64,000 nucleotides of DNA from Pelomonas saccharophila_A (GCF_031458095.1 NZ_JAVDXU010000003.1:558001-622000); one strand, 5' to 3'; positions 17,233 to 26,215 are shown, counted from the stretch's first letter. Notes: a model not told the origin generated them from the letters alone. Numbers and translations: made by a program.

Positions 17233-19818
17233 TTAGAACTTGGCTCGGATGCCCAGGCTGTAGCGAGCGCCGTTCTCGTACACGCCCACCGGGATGCCGT
17301 CGACCGTGTTGGACTTGATGACCTCGTTGTTGAGGTTCACCGCGCTGGCGTAGACGGCGATCTTCTTCGTCACGTCCCAGCTGGCCGAGGCGTCCCACTG
17401 GCCATAGGCGCTGTTGACGACCTGGCCACCCATCTCCACGTTGCCATAGCTCTTGGAACGGTAGTTGTAGGACAGGCGCAGGCTGATGGGGCCTTGCTCG
17501 TAGTAGCCGCTGAAGTTGAACTGATCACGCGAGTTGCCCAGCACCTTCAGGCGCGGCTGGCCGGCCACGGCGCCAGCCTTGGCGTCGGTGAAGGTGTAGT
17601 TCACGACGGTGCCGAAGCCGCTGTTGCCGAAGGGCTGCTGCCACTGCAGTTCGAAGCCCTTGATGTCGGCGCCGTTGTCGGCGTTGTAGGGGCGCTCCAC
17701 CGTCAGCGTCTCGCTGCCCACCTGCTCGGACTTGGAGGCCTTGTAGGTGAAGGTGTCGAGCTTCTTGATGAAGAAGGTGCCCGAGATCAACGCCGCGTCG
17801 GCGTAGTACCACTCGGCACCGATCTCGGCCTGGTTGGCATGCACCGGCTTCAACATCGGATTGCCCGCATAGCCCTTGGACAGCACGGTGCCGTCGCGGC
17901 GCAGGCCGGGGCTGAGCAGGTCGAAGGTCTGGCGGGCCATGGCGCGCGACACCGAGCCGCGCAGGACAAGCTGCTTGCTGAGGTCGTAGACGACGTTCAG
18001 GCTGGGCAGGGCATCGGTGTAGTTGTTGCCGACGCTGGTGGGCGAGAAGCCGCCACTCGCATTGCCGAGGTAGCCATCGGAAGTCTGCTGGGTGCGCACG
18101 AAGCGCAGGCCGAAGTCGCCGCGCAGCTGGCCCACGGCGTAGTCGGCCTTGGCATACAGCGCCGTGATCTTCTCGTGGATCTTGTAGTTCTCGTTGAGCA
18201 CGTCCTTGTACGTCATGGCCTTGTCGTACATCGGGATGGCCTTGCTGGCGACGAGGCCGTCGTCGAACCAGGCGTACTGCGTCAGCGCGTCCGCGGTGGC
18301 GGCCTGCTGGCTCAGCAGCGGCGACGGACCGGTGGACAGGTCGGCCAGGCTGAAGGACTGCCAGCCGTTGGAGCCCGGACCGGCCGTGCCTTGGGTGCGG
18401 AAGTTCTGCAGCGTGTTGTCGCGCAGCTTGACGCCCAGCTTCACCGACTTGATGGCACCGCCGTCGAGGTCGAAGCTCACGTCACCCTGGGCGTAGTTCT
18501 CCTTGGCCTCCATGCGGCGGATGCGGTCGTCGCCGGCCTTCAGCGTCAGGGCCTTGGGGTCCAGCGGGCTGATGTCGAGGTATTTCACGCCGTAGTGGTC
18601 CGGGCCCAGCGAGATGGTCGTGCGCGTATCGCCCTCCATCCAGAAGTGGCGGTCATGCGAGCTGCCGCCCGAGCTGTTGGTCGTGCCCACCTGGCCGTGC
18701 AGCGTCCAGCTGCCGCCCTGGTAGTTGCCGTCGAGATCCGCCACGCGGGACTTGATATAGCTCTCGCGGTAGATGGGTTCGAAGGACACACCCGTCTTCG
18801 GGCCGACCGTGCCGCCGACCAGGGCCTTGCCGCCGTCGCTGACGGTGATGAACTTCGGGTCGACGACGCTGATGACGCCGCCCACCGCCAGGCCGCCGGC
18901 CTGCCAGAGGTAGTTCTGGTTGTTGTTGTTCATCTTCATGTCCGAATCCATCAGGTTCAGGACGATGTCGGTGGCCGGGTTGGGCTGGAACTGCAGCGCC
19001 AGGTTGGTGGTCGTGCGCTCGCGCTCCTGGCGGAAGATGGCCGAGCCGCCACCCCAGGAGGCATAGGCGTTGGTGACGGCGCCGTTCTGGTCCTTGACGT
19101 CGTACTTGCCGTCGGAGAACTGCTCCAGGCCGTCGCGGCGCATATGGCGCTTCTGGCTGCTGATGGCCAGCAGCACGCCGAAGGTCTTGTCGTCGCTCTT
19201 CCAGTTCAGCAGGCCCGAGACCTGCGGGTCGGTCTTGCCGGGCAGCTTGCTGTACATGGCCTCGGCGGAGGCCTGCAGCGTCAGCTGATCCTTGAAGGCC
19301 AGGGGCTTGCGGGTCTTGACGATGACGAGGCCGCCGATGCTGCCTTCGTCCAGGTCGGCCGACGGGCTCTTGAACACGTCCAGGCTGCCGACGATCTCGG
19401 AGGGCAGCACGTCGTAGTTGAAGCTGCGGGTCTGCGGCTCGTTGAGCCACCATTCCGACGACGCCACGGCCTGGCCGTTGAGCTGCGTCATGTTGAGGTT
19501 CTTGTCGGTGCCGCGCACGAAGATGGCCTTGCCTTCGCCCCAGATGCGGTCCACCGAGATGCCGGGCACGCGCTGCAGGGAGTCGGCCACGTTCTTGTCG
19601 GGGAACTTGCCCACGTCCTCGGCGCTGATGGAGTCGACGATGTTCTGCGACTCGCGCTTCTCGGCCAGGTTCTTCTTCAGCGTCGCCCGCACGCCGCGGA
19701 TCTCGACGGTTTCGAGCTGGTTCGTGTCCTGTGCGAAGGCCGGCGCGAGTGCGGCGCCCCCCAGCGCGAGGCCGATGAGTTGGGGCAAGAGGTTCTGCTT
19801 GAGGTGAGGCTTGGCCAC
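17233..19818 (-). CDS. TonB-dependent outer-membrane receptor (carbohydrate type) 1
   Basis: An 861-residue TonB-dependent transporter. Signal peptide ends near LAPAFA; the plug domain starts with VEIRGVRATLKKNLAEKRES and has the sequence VDSISAEDVGKFPDKNVADSLQRVPG, typical of the Xanthomonas/Caulobacter carbohydrate receptor group. The barrel ends with the aromatic C-terminus YSLGIRAKF. The first start in the open frame is TTG 19836, but GTG 19818 has AGGAG seven bases before it and was preferred. It leads a two-gene unit with the FucP-like transporter. Substrate is unknown; the partner suggests a hexose-containing sugar. A 25-bp palindrome lies about 190 bp upstream. Confidence 0.9.
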   Translation of the reverse strand: MAKPHLKQNLLPQLIGLALGGAALAPAFAQDTNQLETVEIRGVRATLKKNLAEKRESQNIVDSISAEDVGKFPDKNVADSLQRVPGISVDRIWGEGKAIFVRGTDKNLNMTQLNGQAVASSEWWLNEPQTRSFNYDVLPSEIVGSLDVFKSPSADLDEGSIGGLVIVKTRKPLAFKDQLTLQASAEAMYSKLPGKTDPQVSGLLNWKSDDKTFGVLLAISSQKRHMRRDGLEQFSDGKYDVKDQNGAVTNAYASWGGGSAIFRQERERTTTNLALQFQPNPATDIVLNLMDSDMKMNNNNQNYLWQAGGLAVGGVISVVDPKFITVSDGGKALVGGTVGPKTGVSFEPIYRESYIKSRVADLDGNYQGGSWTLHGQVGTTNSSGGSSHDRHFWMEGDTRTTISLGPDHYGVKYLDISPLDPKALTLKAGDDRIRRMEAKENYAQGDVSFDLDGGAIKSVKLGVKLRDNTLQNFRTQGTAGPGSNGWQSFSLADLSTGPSPLLSQQAATADALTQYAWFDDGLVASKAIPMYDKAMTYKDVLNENYKIHEKITALYAKADYAVGQLRGDFGLRFVRTQQTSDGYLGNASGGFSPTSVGNNYTDALPSLNVVYDLSKQLVLRGSVSRAMARQTFDLLSPGLRRDGTVLSKGYAGNPMLKPVHANQAEIGAEWYYADAALISGTFFIKKLDTFTYKASKSEQVGSETLTVERPYNADNGADIKGFELQWQQPFGNSGFGTVVNYTFTDAKAGAVAGQPRLKVLGNSRDQFNFSGYYEQGPISLRLSYNYRSKSYGNVEMGGQVVNSAYGQWDASASWDVTKKIAVYASAVNLNNEVIKSNTVDGIPVGVYENGARYSLGIRAKF

Positions 19819-20009
19819 GTAGGTGCTCCTGGGCAACGAGTTCTGTTGGACAACAAGGGGCCTCGCCCGTCGGCGGGCGTGCCGGCGGGTGGGGCGGGTC
19901 TCAGAAGGCCAGGGCTGCGTTGTCTCTTGTCGTCAGACCTTGGCCAGTGCCGGCAATCTAGCGGCGGCACTGGCGCCCGGAGCAGGTCGTTGCGCTTTGT
20001 TGGACTTCA

Positions 20010-20034
20010 TTGCGCCGACGTTACGTTGGCGCAA
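20010..20034. promoter_or_regulatory. 25-bp near-perfect palindrome, candidate operator
   Basis: The arms TTGCGCC (20010-20016) and GGCGCAA (20028-20034) are exact inverted repeats and the 11-base middle is also palindromic (ACGT-T-ACGT), leaving one mismatched pair around the centre at 20022. It lies 8 bp after the fumarylacetoacetase stop and about 190 bp before the TonB receptor start, in the 223-bp gap between them. No T-run follows on either strand, which argues against a simple terminator and for a dimeric repressor site. Confidence 0.6.
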
Positions 20035-20041
20035 GACAGAG

Positions 20042-21271
20042 TCAGCTCGCAGGGGTGATGACGCCGTCGCAAGCCCCGAATCCGATGCGCCGGAATCCGG
20101 GTTTCTCCGCAAAGGCGCGCAGGCCGAGCTGGTCGCCGTCGAGGACGAAGGTTCTCGTTTCGCCGTTGGGCAAGGTGATGGGCTGCTTGCCGCCACCGGT
20201 CAGTTCCAGCAGCGAGCCGGCCTCTTCCGGTGCCGGGCCGCTGATGGTGCCCGTGCCGAGCAGATCGCCGGGCTGCAGATTGCAGCCATTGCTGGCGTGG
20301 TGGGTCAGCATCTGGGCCAGCGACCAGTAGGCGTGGCGCAGGTTGGAGCGCGATAGGCGTGTCGGCTCGCTCATCGCCGGCGTCTTGAACCAGACCTCCA
20401 GGTCGATGTCATAGCTGGCGTTGGCGCGGTGGGCCGGCGAGTCCAGATAAGGCAGCGGCTGAGGGTCGCCTTCGGGCCGCGTGAACGGAATGCGGAAGGG
20501 CTCCAGCGCTTCCATCGTCACGATCCACGGCGAGATGGTGGTGCCGAAGTTCTTGGCCAGGAAGGGGCCGAGGGGCTGGTACTCCCAGGGCTGGATGTCG
20601 CGGGCCGACCAGTCGTTGAGCAGCGTCAGGCCGAAGGCGTGCTCGTCGGCCTCGTCTAGACGGAAGGGCTCGCCCAAGGCGTTGCCAGGGCCGACGAAGA
20701 GACCCAGCTCCAGTTCGCAGTCGACCCGCGCGCTCGCCTTGAAGACCGGCACTTCGGCGTCCGGCGGCTTGACCTGGCCCTTGGGGCGGCGCAGCGGCGT
20801 GCCGCTGACGACGATGGAAGAGCTGCGGCCGTGATAGCCGATGGGCACCCATTGGTAGTTGGGCAGCAGCGGGTTGTCCGGGCGGAACAGCTTGCCGATG
20901 GCGCGGGCGTGGTGGATGCCGGTGTAGAAGTCGGTGTAGTCGCCGATGCGGCAGGGCAGCGTGTATTCGGCCTGGGCCTGCGGCACCAGCTCGACCTCGG
21001 GCGCGCCGGCCTTCAGCGTGTCGAAGAGGCGATGGCGCAAGGCCAGGCGCTCGGAGCTCGGGCGGCCCATCAGCGCGTTCAGGTCGGTGATGCCCCAGCC
21101 GGTCAGGTCCAGGATCTGGTCGCCGATGCCGACGCCGACGCGCCAGGGTTCGAGCGTGCCGGCACGGCGGAAGGAGCAGAAGGGCAGGTTCTGCAGCGGG
21201 AAGTCGGTTTCGGGCGAGTTGGCCGAGGCGACCCAGGAAAGGGCGGTGGCGTCGTGGGTGTGGTCGATCAT
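20042..21271 (-). CDS. fahA: Fumarylacetoacetase
   Basis: A 409-residue fumarylacetoacetate hydrolase, the last enzyme of homogentisate degradation, giving fumarate and acetoacetate. The N-terminal SH3-like domain begins FPLQNLPFCSFR; the catalytic part has DYTDFYTGIHHA (metal Asp and catalytic His), YHGRSSSIVVSG, ELELGLFVGPGN, NDWSARDIQPWEYQPLGPF and GTISGP, all family hallmarks. The ATG overlaps the homogentisate dioxygenase stop (ATGA), which fixes the start at 21271. Maleylacetoacetate isomerase, needed in between, is not in the window and must be elsewhere or replaced. Confidence 0.97.
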   Translation of the reverse strand: MIDHTHDATALSWVASANSPETDFPLQNLPFCSFRRAGTLEPWRVGVGIGDQILDLTGWGITDLNALMGRPSSERLALRHRLFDTLKAGAPEVELVPQAQAEYTLPCRIGDYTDFYTGIHHARAIGKLFRPDNPLLPNYQWVPIGYHGRSSSIVVSGTPLRRPKGQVKPPDAEVPVFKASARVDCELELGLFVGPGNALGEPFRLDEADEHAFGLTLLNDWSARDIQPWEYQPLGPFLAKNFGTTISPWIVTMEALEPFRIPFTRPEGDPQPLPYLDSPAHRANASYDIDLEVWFKTPAMSEPTRLSRSNLRHAYWSLAQMLTHHASNGCNLQPGDLLGTGTISGPAPEEAGSLLELTGGGKQPITLPNGETRTFVLDGDQLGLRAFAEKPGFRRIGFGACDGVITPAS

Positions 21272-22560
21272 GGGTTGAACTCTTCTTTCAGGCCTTGCCA
21301 GCAGTTGGCGTAGGTCGTCTCCAGCGGCGCGTCCTTCAACGCCCACGCCGTGGGCTTGAGCGGCCAGCGCGTCTCGAACATGAAGGCCAGTGTGGCGTCC
21401 AGCTTGTGCGGCTTCAAGTCGGCGTTGCTGGCCTTGTCGAAGGCCTCGGTGTCAGGGCCATGGGGCACATAGCTGTTGTGCAGGCTGGCGCCGCCGGGCT
21501 TGAAGCCCTCGGGCTTGGCGTCGTACTGGCCCAGCACCAGGCCCATGAATTCGCTCATCACGTTGCGGTGGTACCAGGGCGGGCGGAAAGTGTCCTCGGC
21601 CACCATCCAGCGCGGCGGGAAGATGACGAAGTCGACATTGGCCCAGCCGGGCGTGTCGCTGGGGCTGGTCAGCACCGTGAAGATGCTGGGGTCAGGGTGG
21701 TCGAAGCTGACGGTGTTGATCGTCATGAAGCGCGACGTGTCCCAGCGGTAGGGCACCAGGTTGCCGTGCCAGGCGACGACGTTGAAAGGGCTGTGTGCCT
21801 GCTTGGCGCGCCACAGCTTGCCGCCATAGCGCTTGACGATCTCGTACTCGCCGTCTTCCACCTCATGCCAGGCCACGGGCGCCTCGAAATCGCGCGGATT
21901 GGCCAGGCCGTTGCTGCCGATGGGGCCGAGCTCGGGCAGGCGGAAGGCCGCGCCATGGTTCTCGCAGACATAGCCGCGCGCCGGCACGTCCAGCGGGTCG
22001 ATCTTGAAGGCCATGCCGCGCGGCAGCAGGGCAACGAAGCCGGGCGCCACCACCAGGCGGCCGAGCTCCGTCGTCACGAGCAGGCGACCTTGTTGCGGCA
22101 CCAGCAGCATCTCGGCGTCGGCGTTCACGAGGGCGCGGCGACCCATGGCGCGCGTCGCGACGTAGGCGAGTGCGGCCATGCCACCGACGCCCGCCTCTCC
22201 ATTGACCGCGTAGCTGCGCAGACCGTCGACGAAGTCGCCGTCGTCGTGCAGGGGCGTCGCCCCCCAGCGCAGCGGGTCGGGCGAAGCGCATTCGCCTTGC
22301 GCCGCACCGCTCTTCCAATGCGCGTGCGGCAACGCCTCGTAGCCGCCGACGACGACCGACGGCCGGCGACGGTACAACCAGGTGCGATGGTTGTCGGCCC
22401 GAGGCGCGGTGAACGCGCTGCCGGACAGCAGCTCGGCATAGAGGCCGTGCGGCGCCTTCTGCGGGCTGTTGCGGCCAATGGGGAGCGCGCCGGGGTGGGC
22501 TTCGCTGCTGTGCTGGTTGCCGAAGCCGGTGAGGTATCTGATGGAGGTCAGCTCAGTCAT
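21268..22560 (-). CDS. hmgA: Homogentisate 1,2-dioxygenase
   Basis: A 430-residue non-haem iron dioxygenase that opens the ring of homogentisate to maleylacetoacetate. It opens with YLTGFGNQHSSEA, a family signature, and has FNVVAWHGNLVPYRWD, FVIFPPRWMVAEDTFRPPWYHRN with the iron-ligand His/Glu segment, and SEFMGLVLGQYD, followed by PHGPD. Length matches the bacterial family. It overlaps the small coupling-protein gene by 8 bp upstream and fumarylacetoacetase by 4 bp downstream, so the operon is translationally coupled. Confidence 0.97.
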   Translation of the reverse strand: MTELTSIRYLTGFGNQHSSEAHPGALPIGRNSPQKAPHGLYAELLSGSAFTAPRADNHRTWLYRRRPSVVVGGYEALPHAHWKSGAAQGECASPDPLRWGATPLHDDGDFVDGLRSYAVNGEAGVGGMAALAYVATRAMGRRALVNADAEMLLVPQQGRLLVTTELGRLVVAPGFVALLPRGMAFKIDPLDVPARGYVCENHGAAFRLPELGPIGSNGLANPRDFEAPVAWHEVEDGEYEIVKRYGGKLWRAKQAHSPFNVVAWHGNLVPYRWDTSRFMTINTVSFDHPDPSIFTVLTSPSDTPGWANVDFVIFPPRWMVAEDTFRPPWYHRNVMSEFMGLVLGQYDAKPEGFKPGGASLHNSYVPHGPDTEAFDKASNADLKPHKLDATLAFMFETRWPLKPTAWALKDAPLETTYANCWQGLKEEFNP

Positions 22561-22753
22561 GGTGTTCGTGGGCGAGGGCGAAGGCCTGTCTCAGCACCTC
22601 ACGATCGCCAATGTGGTTGCACAGGATCAGGGTCAGGCGCGCCAGCCAGTCGGCCGCCTGCTCGTCGCTCAGGCCGGCCTGGGCGGCGATGAGTTCGGCG
22701 TAGAAAGCGTCAGCCTCACGCCCGAAATTTGGGGTCAGGTTCAATTTGTTCAT
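22553..22753 (-). CDS. mhaB: Small MhaB-like / DUF2783 protein
   Basis: A 66-residue acidic helical protein (MNKLNLTPNFGREADAFYAE, then AGLSDEQAADWLARLTLILCNHIGD). It lies between the flavoprotein hydroxylase gene (4-bp overlap) and hmgA (8-bp overlap). In Pseudomonas putida U the 3-hydroxyphenylacetate 6-hydroxylase is a two-component enzyme of a flavoprotein MhaA and a coupling protein MhaB of about 6 kDa; size, order and company with hmgA fit here. I recognise the small protein as DUF2783-type from its length and pattern, with moderate certainty. Alternative: an uncharacterised accessory protein of the same operon. Confidence 0.7.
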   Translation of the reverse strand: MNKLNLTPNFGREADAFYAELIAAQAGLSDEQAADWLARLTLILCNHIGDREVLRQAFALAHEHHD

Positions 22754-24330
22754 TGCGTCCTCCCGAGAGCGCGGGCCAGCGCCGAGCCCACCGCGTCGGC
22801 ATCGAAGCGATGCCAGCGCGCGGCGACGACAGCATCGGGACGGATCAGGACGACGCTGCCTGGACGGGCGCCATAGCGCGTGGCCGCGATGCCCTCGCCC
22901 GCCAGCGTGATGACGTGCAGGCCGGGCGGCTCCACCGACCAGCCGAAAGCCAGCAGCACAAAGCCGGCGCCGAACTGCTCGCTGAGCCAGCCGCCGCCAT
23001 CCAGCGGCGCATCCGGCGCCGGGCAGCCGGGCGCCGGGCCGCCCGTCCAGGCCTCGGCGTCCAAGGTGCTGAGCGGCGAGTCGACATGCTCGGTCGGCGT
23101 GGACAGCCGCCCGCTGTTGACCAGGGGCTTGGCGAAATCGGTGCACGCGGCGAGGTCCAGCGCCGCCTTGCGCAGCCGCAGGCTGAGCGCACTCTTGGGG
23201 CTGATGAAGTCGGTCGCCCGCGTCGAGTGGCCGATGTTGTCGTCCGCGGCCTCGAGGCGCTCGAATTCATAGGAGTCCAGCAGCACCTCGCCCCCCTCCC
23301 CCTTCAAGACAGCCGCCAGCTTCCAGCCCAGGTTGTCGGCATCCTGCACGCCACTGTTGGCGCCACGCGCGCCGAAGGGCGAGACCTGGTGGGCTGCGTC
23401 CCCGGCCAGCAGCACGCGCCCGACGCGAAAGCGCTCCGCACGCCGGCAGCAGAACTGGTAGATAGACGACCAGGCCAGTTCGAAGCCATCGGTACCCAGC
23501 ATGGCGGCCACGCGCGACTTGATGCGCTCGGGGTCGCGTTCGGCCTCGATGTTGGCGTCACGGCCGAGCTGGAAATCGATGCGCCACAGGCCGTCGGCCT
23601 GGGCATGCAGCAGCACGGACTGGCCGCGGTGGAAGGGCGGATCGAACCAGAACCAGCGCTCCGGCTTCGCGGGATCGAGCCCACGCGGCCGCGCGCCCGG
23701 CGCCAGGCGCACGTCGGCGATCAGGAAACGGTCCTCAAAGACCTGGCCCTGAAAGCTCAAGGACAGCAGCGTGCGTGTGGGGCTGCGCGCGCCATCGCAG
23801 GCGACCACCCAATCCGCTCGCATGTCGAACAAGCCGTCCGGCGTGCGCACGTTCAGCGTGACGCCCCCTTCATCCTGCTCCAGGCCGATCAACTCATGCC
23901 TGCCGCGCAATTCGATGCGCGGATCGAGCTGCGCGGCGCGAACCAGCCGCGCCTCGACCTGGTCCTGCTGCAGGTTGACCATGGCCGGCATCTTGTGATG
24001 CGCCTCGGGCAGCAGGTCGAAGGCATAAGCCTCGCGCTCGCCGTGGAAGACACGGCCGCGCTGCCAGCGCACGCCTTCGCGCGCCACGGCCTCGCCGACG
24101 CCGAGGCGGTCGAAGACCTCCAGCGTCTTCTTGGCCCAGCAGACGGCGCGCGAGCCCTCGCCGATGCGGTCGCTGTCGTCGATGACGACGACGGGCACGT
24201 CACGCCTGGCCAGGTCCAGCGCCAACGTCAGCCCCACCGGGCCGGCACCGACGATGACGACGGGGCGGCGCTGCGGCTGGCCGGAGCGTTGCTCCAGCGT
24301 CTGGTGATAGGGGTAGCGCGGCAGGTCCAC
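22750..24330 (-). CDS. mhaA: FAD aromatic hydroxylase, probable 3-hydroxyphenylacetate 6-hydroxylase MhaA
   Basis: A 526-residue class A flavoprotein monooxygenase of the MhpA/PheA group. It has the FAD motif GAGPVGLTLALDLARRD, the DG motif CDGARSPTRTLL and the GD motif VLLAGDAAHQVSPFGARGAN, plus a C-terminal thioredoxin-like region after residue about 420. GTG 24330 was chosen: GGGAG lies upstream, and VDLPRYPYHQTLEQRSG is a usual N-terminus in this group. With the adjacent small protein and homogentisate genes, the likely reaction is ring hydroxylation of 3-hydroxyphenylacetate to homogentisate with NAD(P)H and oxygen. Other phenolic substrates are possible. Confidence 0.75.
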   Translation of the reverse strand: MDLPRYPYHQTLEQRSGQPQRRPVVIVGAGPVGLTLALDLARRDVPVVVIDDSDRIGEGSRAVCWAKKTLEVFDRLGVGEAVAREGVRWQRGRVFHGEREAYAFDLLPEAHHKMPAMVNLQQDQVEARLVRAAQLDPRIELRGRHELIGLEQDEGGVTLNVRTPDGLFDMRADWVVACDGARSPTRTLLSLSFQGQVFEDRFLIADVRLAPGARPRGLDPAKPERWFWFDPPFHRGQSVLLHAQADGLWRIDFQLGRDANIEAERDPERIKSRVAAMLGTDGFELAWSSIYQFCCRRAERFRVGRVLLAGDAAHQVSPFGARGANSGVQDADNLGWKLAAVLKGEGGEVLLDSYEFERLEAADDNIGHSTRATDFISPKSALSLRLRKAALDLAACTDFAKPLVNSGRLSTPTEHVDSPLSTLDAEAWTGGPAPGCPAPDAPLDGGGWLSEQFGAGFVLLAFGWSVEPPGLHVITLAGEGIAATRYGARPGSVVLIRPDAVVAARWHRFDADAVGSALARALGRTQ

Positions 24331-24334
24331 GGGG

Positions 24335-25303
24335 TCAGGCTCCCTCGAGCGCCTTCCACATCTCGACGTCGCGCTCGGCAGTCCAGATACGGGGGTGCGA
24401 AGTGCCGCCGGCCTCGTCATAGGCCCGCGTCACGTCGAAGGGCATGCAGTGGTCGAAGATGACCCAGTGGCCGTACTTGGGACGCAGCGCGGCCATGGTG
24501 CGCTGGTAGACGGCCTTGAGTTCCTCACCGGCCTTCACGCCGGATTGCACCGCGGCATACAGCTCGCTGACAAAGGCGCGCGTGCCGTCCAGCCCCGCGG
24601 CCACTTGTTCAGCGCCCTTCAATGCAGGACCACGGCCGGGCACGAGGGCCGCGGCGTTCAGCTTGGCGATGGCCGCCAGCGTCGCCGGCCAGTCCTCGAA
24701 ATGGGCATCGCCGCAATAGGGTGTCGCATCGAACTCGACCAGATCGCCGCTGAACAGCACCTTCTCTTCAGGCAACCAGGCCACCGTGTCGCCCGCCGTG
24801 TGGCCGCGGCCGGGTGAGAACATCTCGACCTTGACGCCGCCCAGATCCAGCGTGAGGCGCCCCGAGAAGGTCAGCGTCGGCCAAGTCAGTCCCGGTGGCA
24901 CCGACTCGACGTTGCGGAACAGACGCGGGAAGCGGCCGATCTCGCTGGCCTTGTCCTGCTCGCCGCGCTCCTTGATCAAGGCCAGCGTCGCTTCGCTGGC
25001 GATGACCTGCTCCAGGCCCTCGGCCTTGAAGGCCGACGCGCCCAGCACCCGCACCGCGTGATAGTGGCTGAGCAGCACGTACTTGATGGGCACGGCGCTC
25101 ACCTCGCGGATGCGGCGGATCACATCGGCCGCCATGACCGGCGTGGCCTGGGTGTCGATCACCATGGCCGCGTCGCGGCCGATGACGATGCCGGTGTTGG
25201 GGTCGCCTTCGGCCGTGTAGGCCCAGGCGTGCTCGGACAGGCGCTCGAAGCTGACCTGCTTTTCTTCCAGGTCGGCTTGCGAGGCAAAGGCTTTGACAGT
25301 CAT
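24335..25303 (-). CDS. Metallo-beta-lactamase-fold protein with degenerate metal motif
   Basis: A 322-residue MBL-fold protein at the head of the homogentisate operon. The usual HxHxDH metal motif is H80-Y-H82-A-V-R here (LLSHYHAVRVLG), so the Asp and His of the second metal site are replaced. Later ligands look intact: GRGHTAGDT, LFSGDLVE and IFDHCMPFD. It could bind one metal, or act in something other than classical two-metal hydrolysis. ATG 25303 has GGAG upstream. It ends just 4 bp before the hydroxylase start. Its role in aromatic degradation, perhaps hydrolysing an ester or thioester precursor, is not established. Confidence 0.8.
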   Translation of the reverse strand: MTVKAFASQADLEEKQVSFERLSEHAWAYTAEGDPNTGIVIGRDAAMVIDTQATPVMAADVIRRIREVSAVPIKYVLLSHYHAVRVLGASAFKAEGLEQVIASEATLALIKERGEQDKASEIGRFPRLFRNVESVPPGLTWPTLTFSGRLTLDLGGVKVEMFSPGRGHTAGDTVAWLPEEKVLFSGDLVEFDATPYCGDAHFEDWPATLAAIAKLNAAALVPGRGPALKGAEQVAAGLDGTRAFVSELYAAVQSGVKAGEELKAVYQRTMAALRPKYGHWVIFDHCMPFDVTRAYDEAGGTSHPRIWTAERDVEMWKALEGA

Positions 25304-25361
25304 CGGCGGGTCTCCAGCGGCAGGCCTGAAATTTTGCCTATTCCAAATCAATTCAGCAATA

Positions 25362-25374
25362 TAGAATTTTTGAC
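25362..25374 (+). promoter_or_regulatory. Candidate leaderless promoter -10 of the IclR gene
   Basis: TAGAAT at 25362-25367 is followed by exactly seven bases and then the ATG at 25375. No Shine-Dalgarno precedes the ATG. The 71-bp gap to the divergent MBL gene is AT-rich against its surroundings and should hold the IclR operator. No clear -35 was found. Confidence 0.45.
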
Positions 25375-26091
25375 ATGAAGGAAGCGCGCGGCATCCAGAG
25401 CATCGAAGTTGGCGGCCAGTTGCTGCTGGCCCTGGCCCACCATGGCCGGCCGATGGCGCTGAAGGACCTCGCCCGCGAGGCCGGCATGACGCCGGCCAAG
25501 GCTCACCCCTATCTGGTGAGCTTCATCAAGCTGGGTCTGGTCGAGCAGGACGGCGGCAGCGGCCCCTATGGCCTCGGCCCACTGGCCCTGCAGCTCGGCC
25601 TCATCAGCCTGCAGCAGTACGACCCCGTGCGCCTGGCCACGCCCGTCATCGAGGAATTGGCCGTGCAGCTCGGCCACACGGTGGCCATCGCCGTCTGGGG
25701 CACGCATGGGCCCACCATCGTGCGCGTGGCCGAGGGGCCGACGCCGGTGCACATCAGCATGCGCCATGGCACGGTGATGAGCCTGGCCGGCACGGCCTCG
25801 GGCCGGCTGTTCGCGACCTGGCGCACCGAGGAGGCAAGGGCCTTGGGCGCGCCGCTGCCCGACGCCACCCTCCTGGCCGCAGTGCGCCAGGATGGGCTGG
25901 CGACCTCACGGGATGGCGTCGTGGCTGGCGTCAGCGCCGCCGCGGCGCCGGTCTTCGACGCTTCCGGGCGGCTGGTGATGGCACTGACGGCCATCGGTCC
26001 CAGCGCCAGCTTCGATACCACCCTGGACGGCAGCTTGATCGGAGCGCTGCGCGCAGCCGCCACCCTGCTGTCGCGCCGCATGGGCGGCTGA
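25375..26091 (+). CDS. IclR-family transcription regulator
   Basis: A 238-residue regulator. Residues about 8-65 form a winged helix-turn-helix (GGQLLLALAHHGRPMALKDLAREAGMTPAKAHPYLVSF), and the rest is the IclR effector-binding domain (HTVAIAVWGTHGPTIVRVAEG, then GTVMSLAGTASGRLFAT). It is divergent from the MBL-hydroxylase-hmgA-fahA operon with only 71 bp between, so it probably controls that operon in response to an aromatic acid such as homogentisate or 3-hydroxyphenylacetate. The transcript may be leaderless. Confidence 0.9.
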   Translation: MKEARGIQSIEVGGQLLLALAHHGRPMALKDLAREAGMTPAKAHPYLVSFIKLGLVEQDGGSGPYGLGPLALQLGLISLQQYDPVRLATPVIEELAVQLGHTVAIAVWGTHGPTIVRVAEGPTPVHISMRHGTVMSLAGTASGRLFATWRTEEARALGAPLPDATLLAAVRQDGLATSRDGVVAGVSAAAAPVFDASGRLVMALTAIGPSASFDTTLDGSLIGALRAAATLLSRRMGG

Positions 26092-26133
26092 GCCCCCGGG
26101 CGCACCCGACAGCTTGGCGACAGCAAGCTTTGC

Positions 26134-26145
26134 GAAAACGCTTGC
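26134..26145. promoter_or_regulatory. LacI-family-type operator
   Basis: GAAAACGCTTGC fits the LacI/GalR consensus GnAAnCGnTTnC exactly and is followed by A, extending one side of the wider form. It is about 425 bp before TonB receptor 2 and 43 bp after the IclR stop. It differs from the TGTTTASTAAACA sites elsewhere in the window, so another LacI-family protein may act here. Confidence 0.5.
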
Positions 26146-26215
26146 AAACTTATTTCGCGACCCAGGAACATTGGTTCTCAAACTGCAACCAAGTTTCCGA
26201 AGTTGTGATTCAAAA

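Noticed and set aside
17194..20058. Very long plus-strand frame (over 900 codons) opposite TonB receptor 1
   Set aside because: Antisense frame created by high third-position GC of the receptor gene; no family motif, composition dominated by Val/Gly/His/Asp runs.
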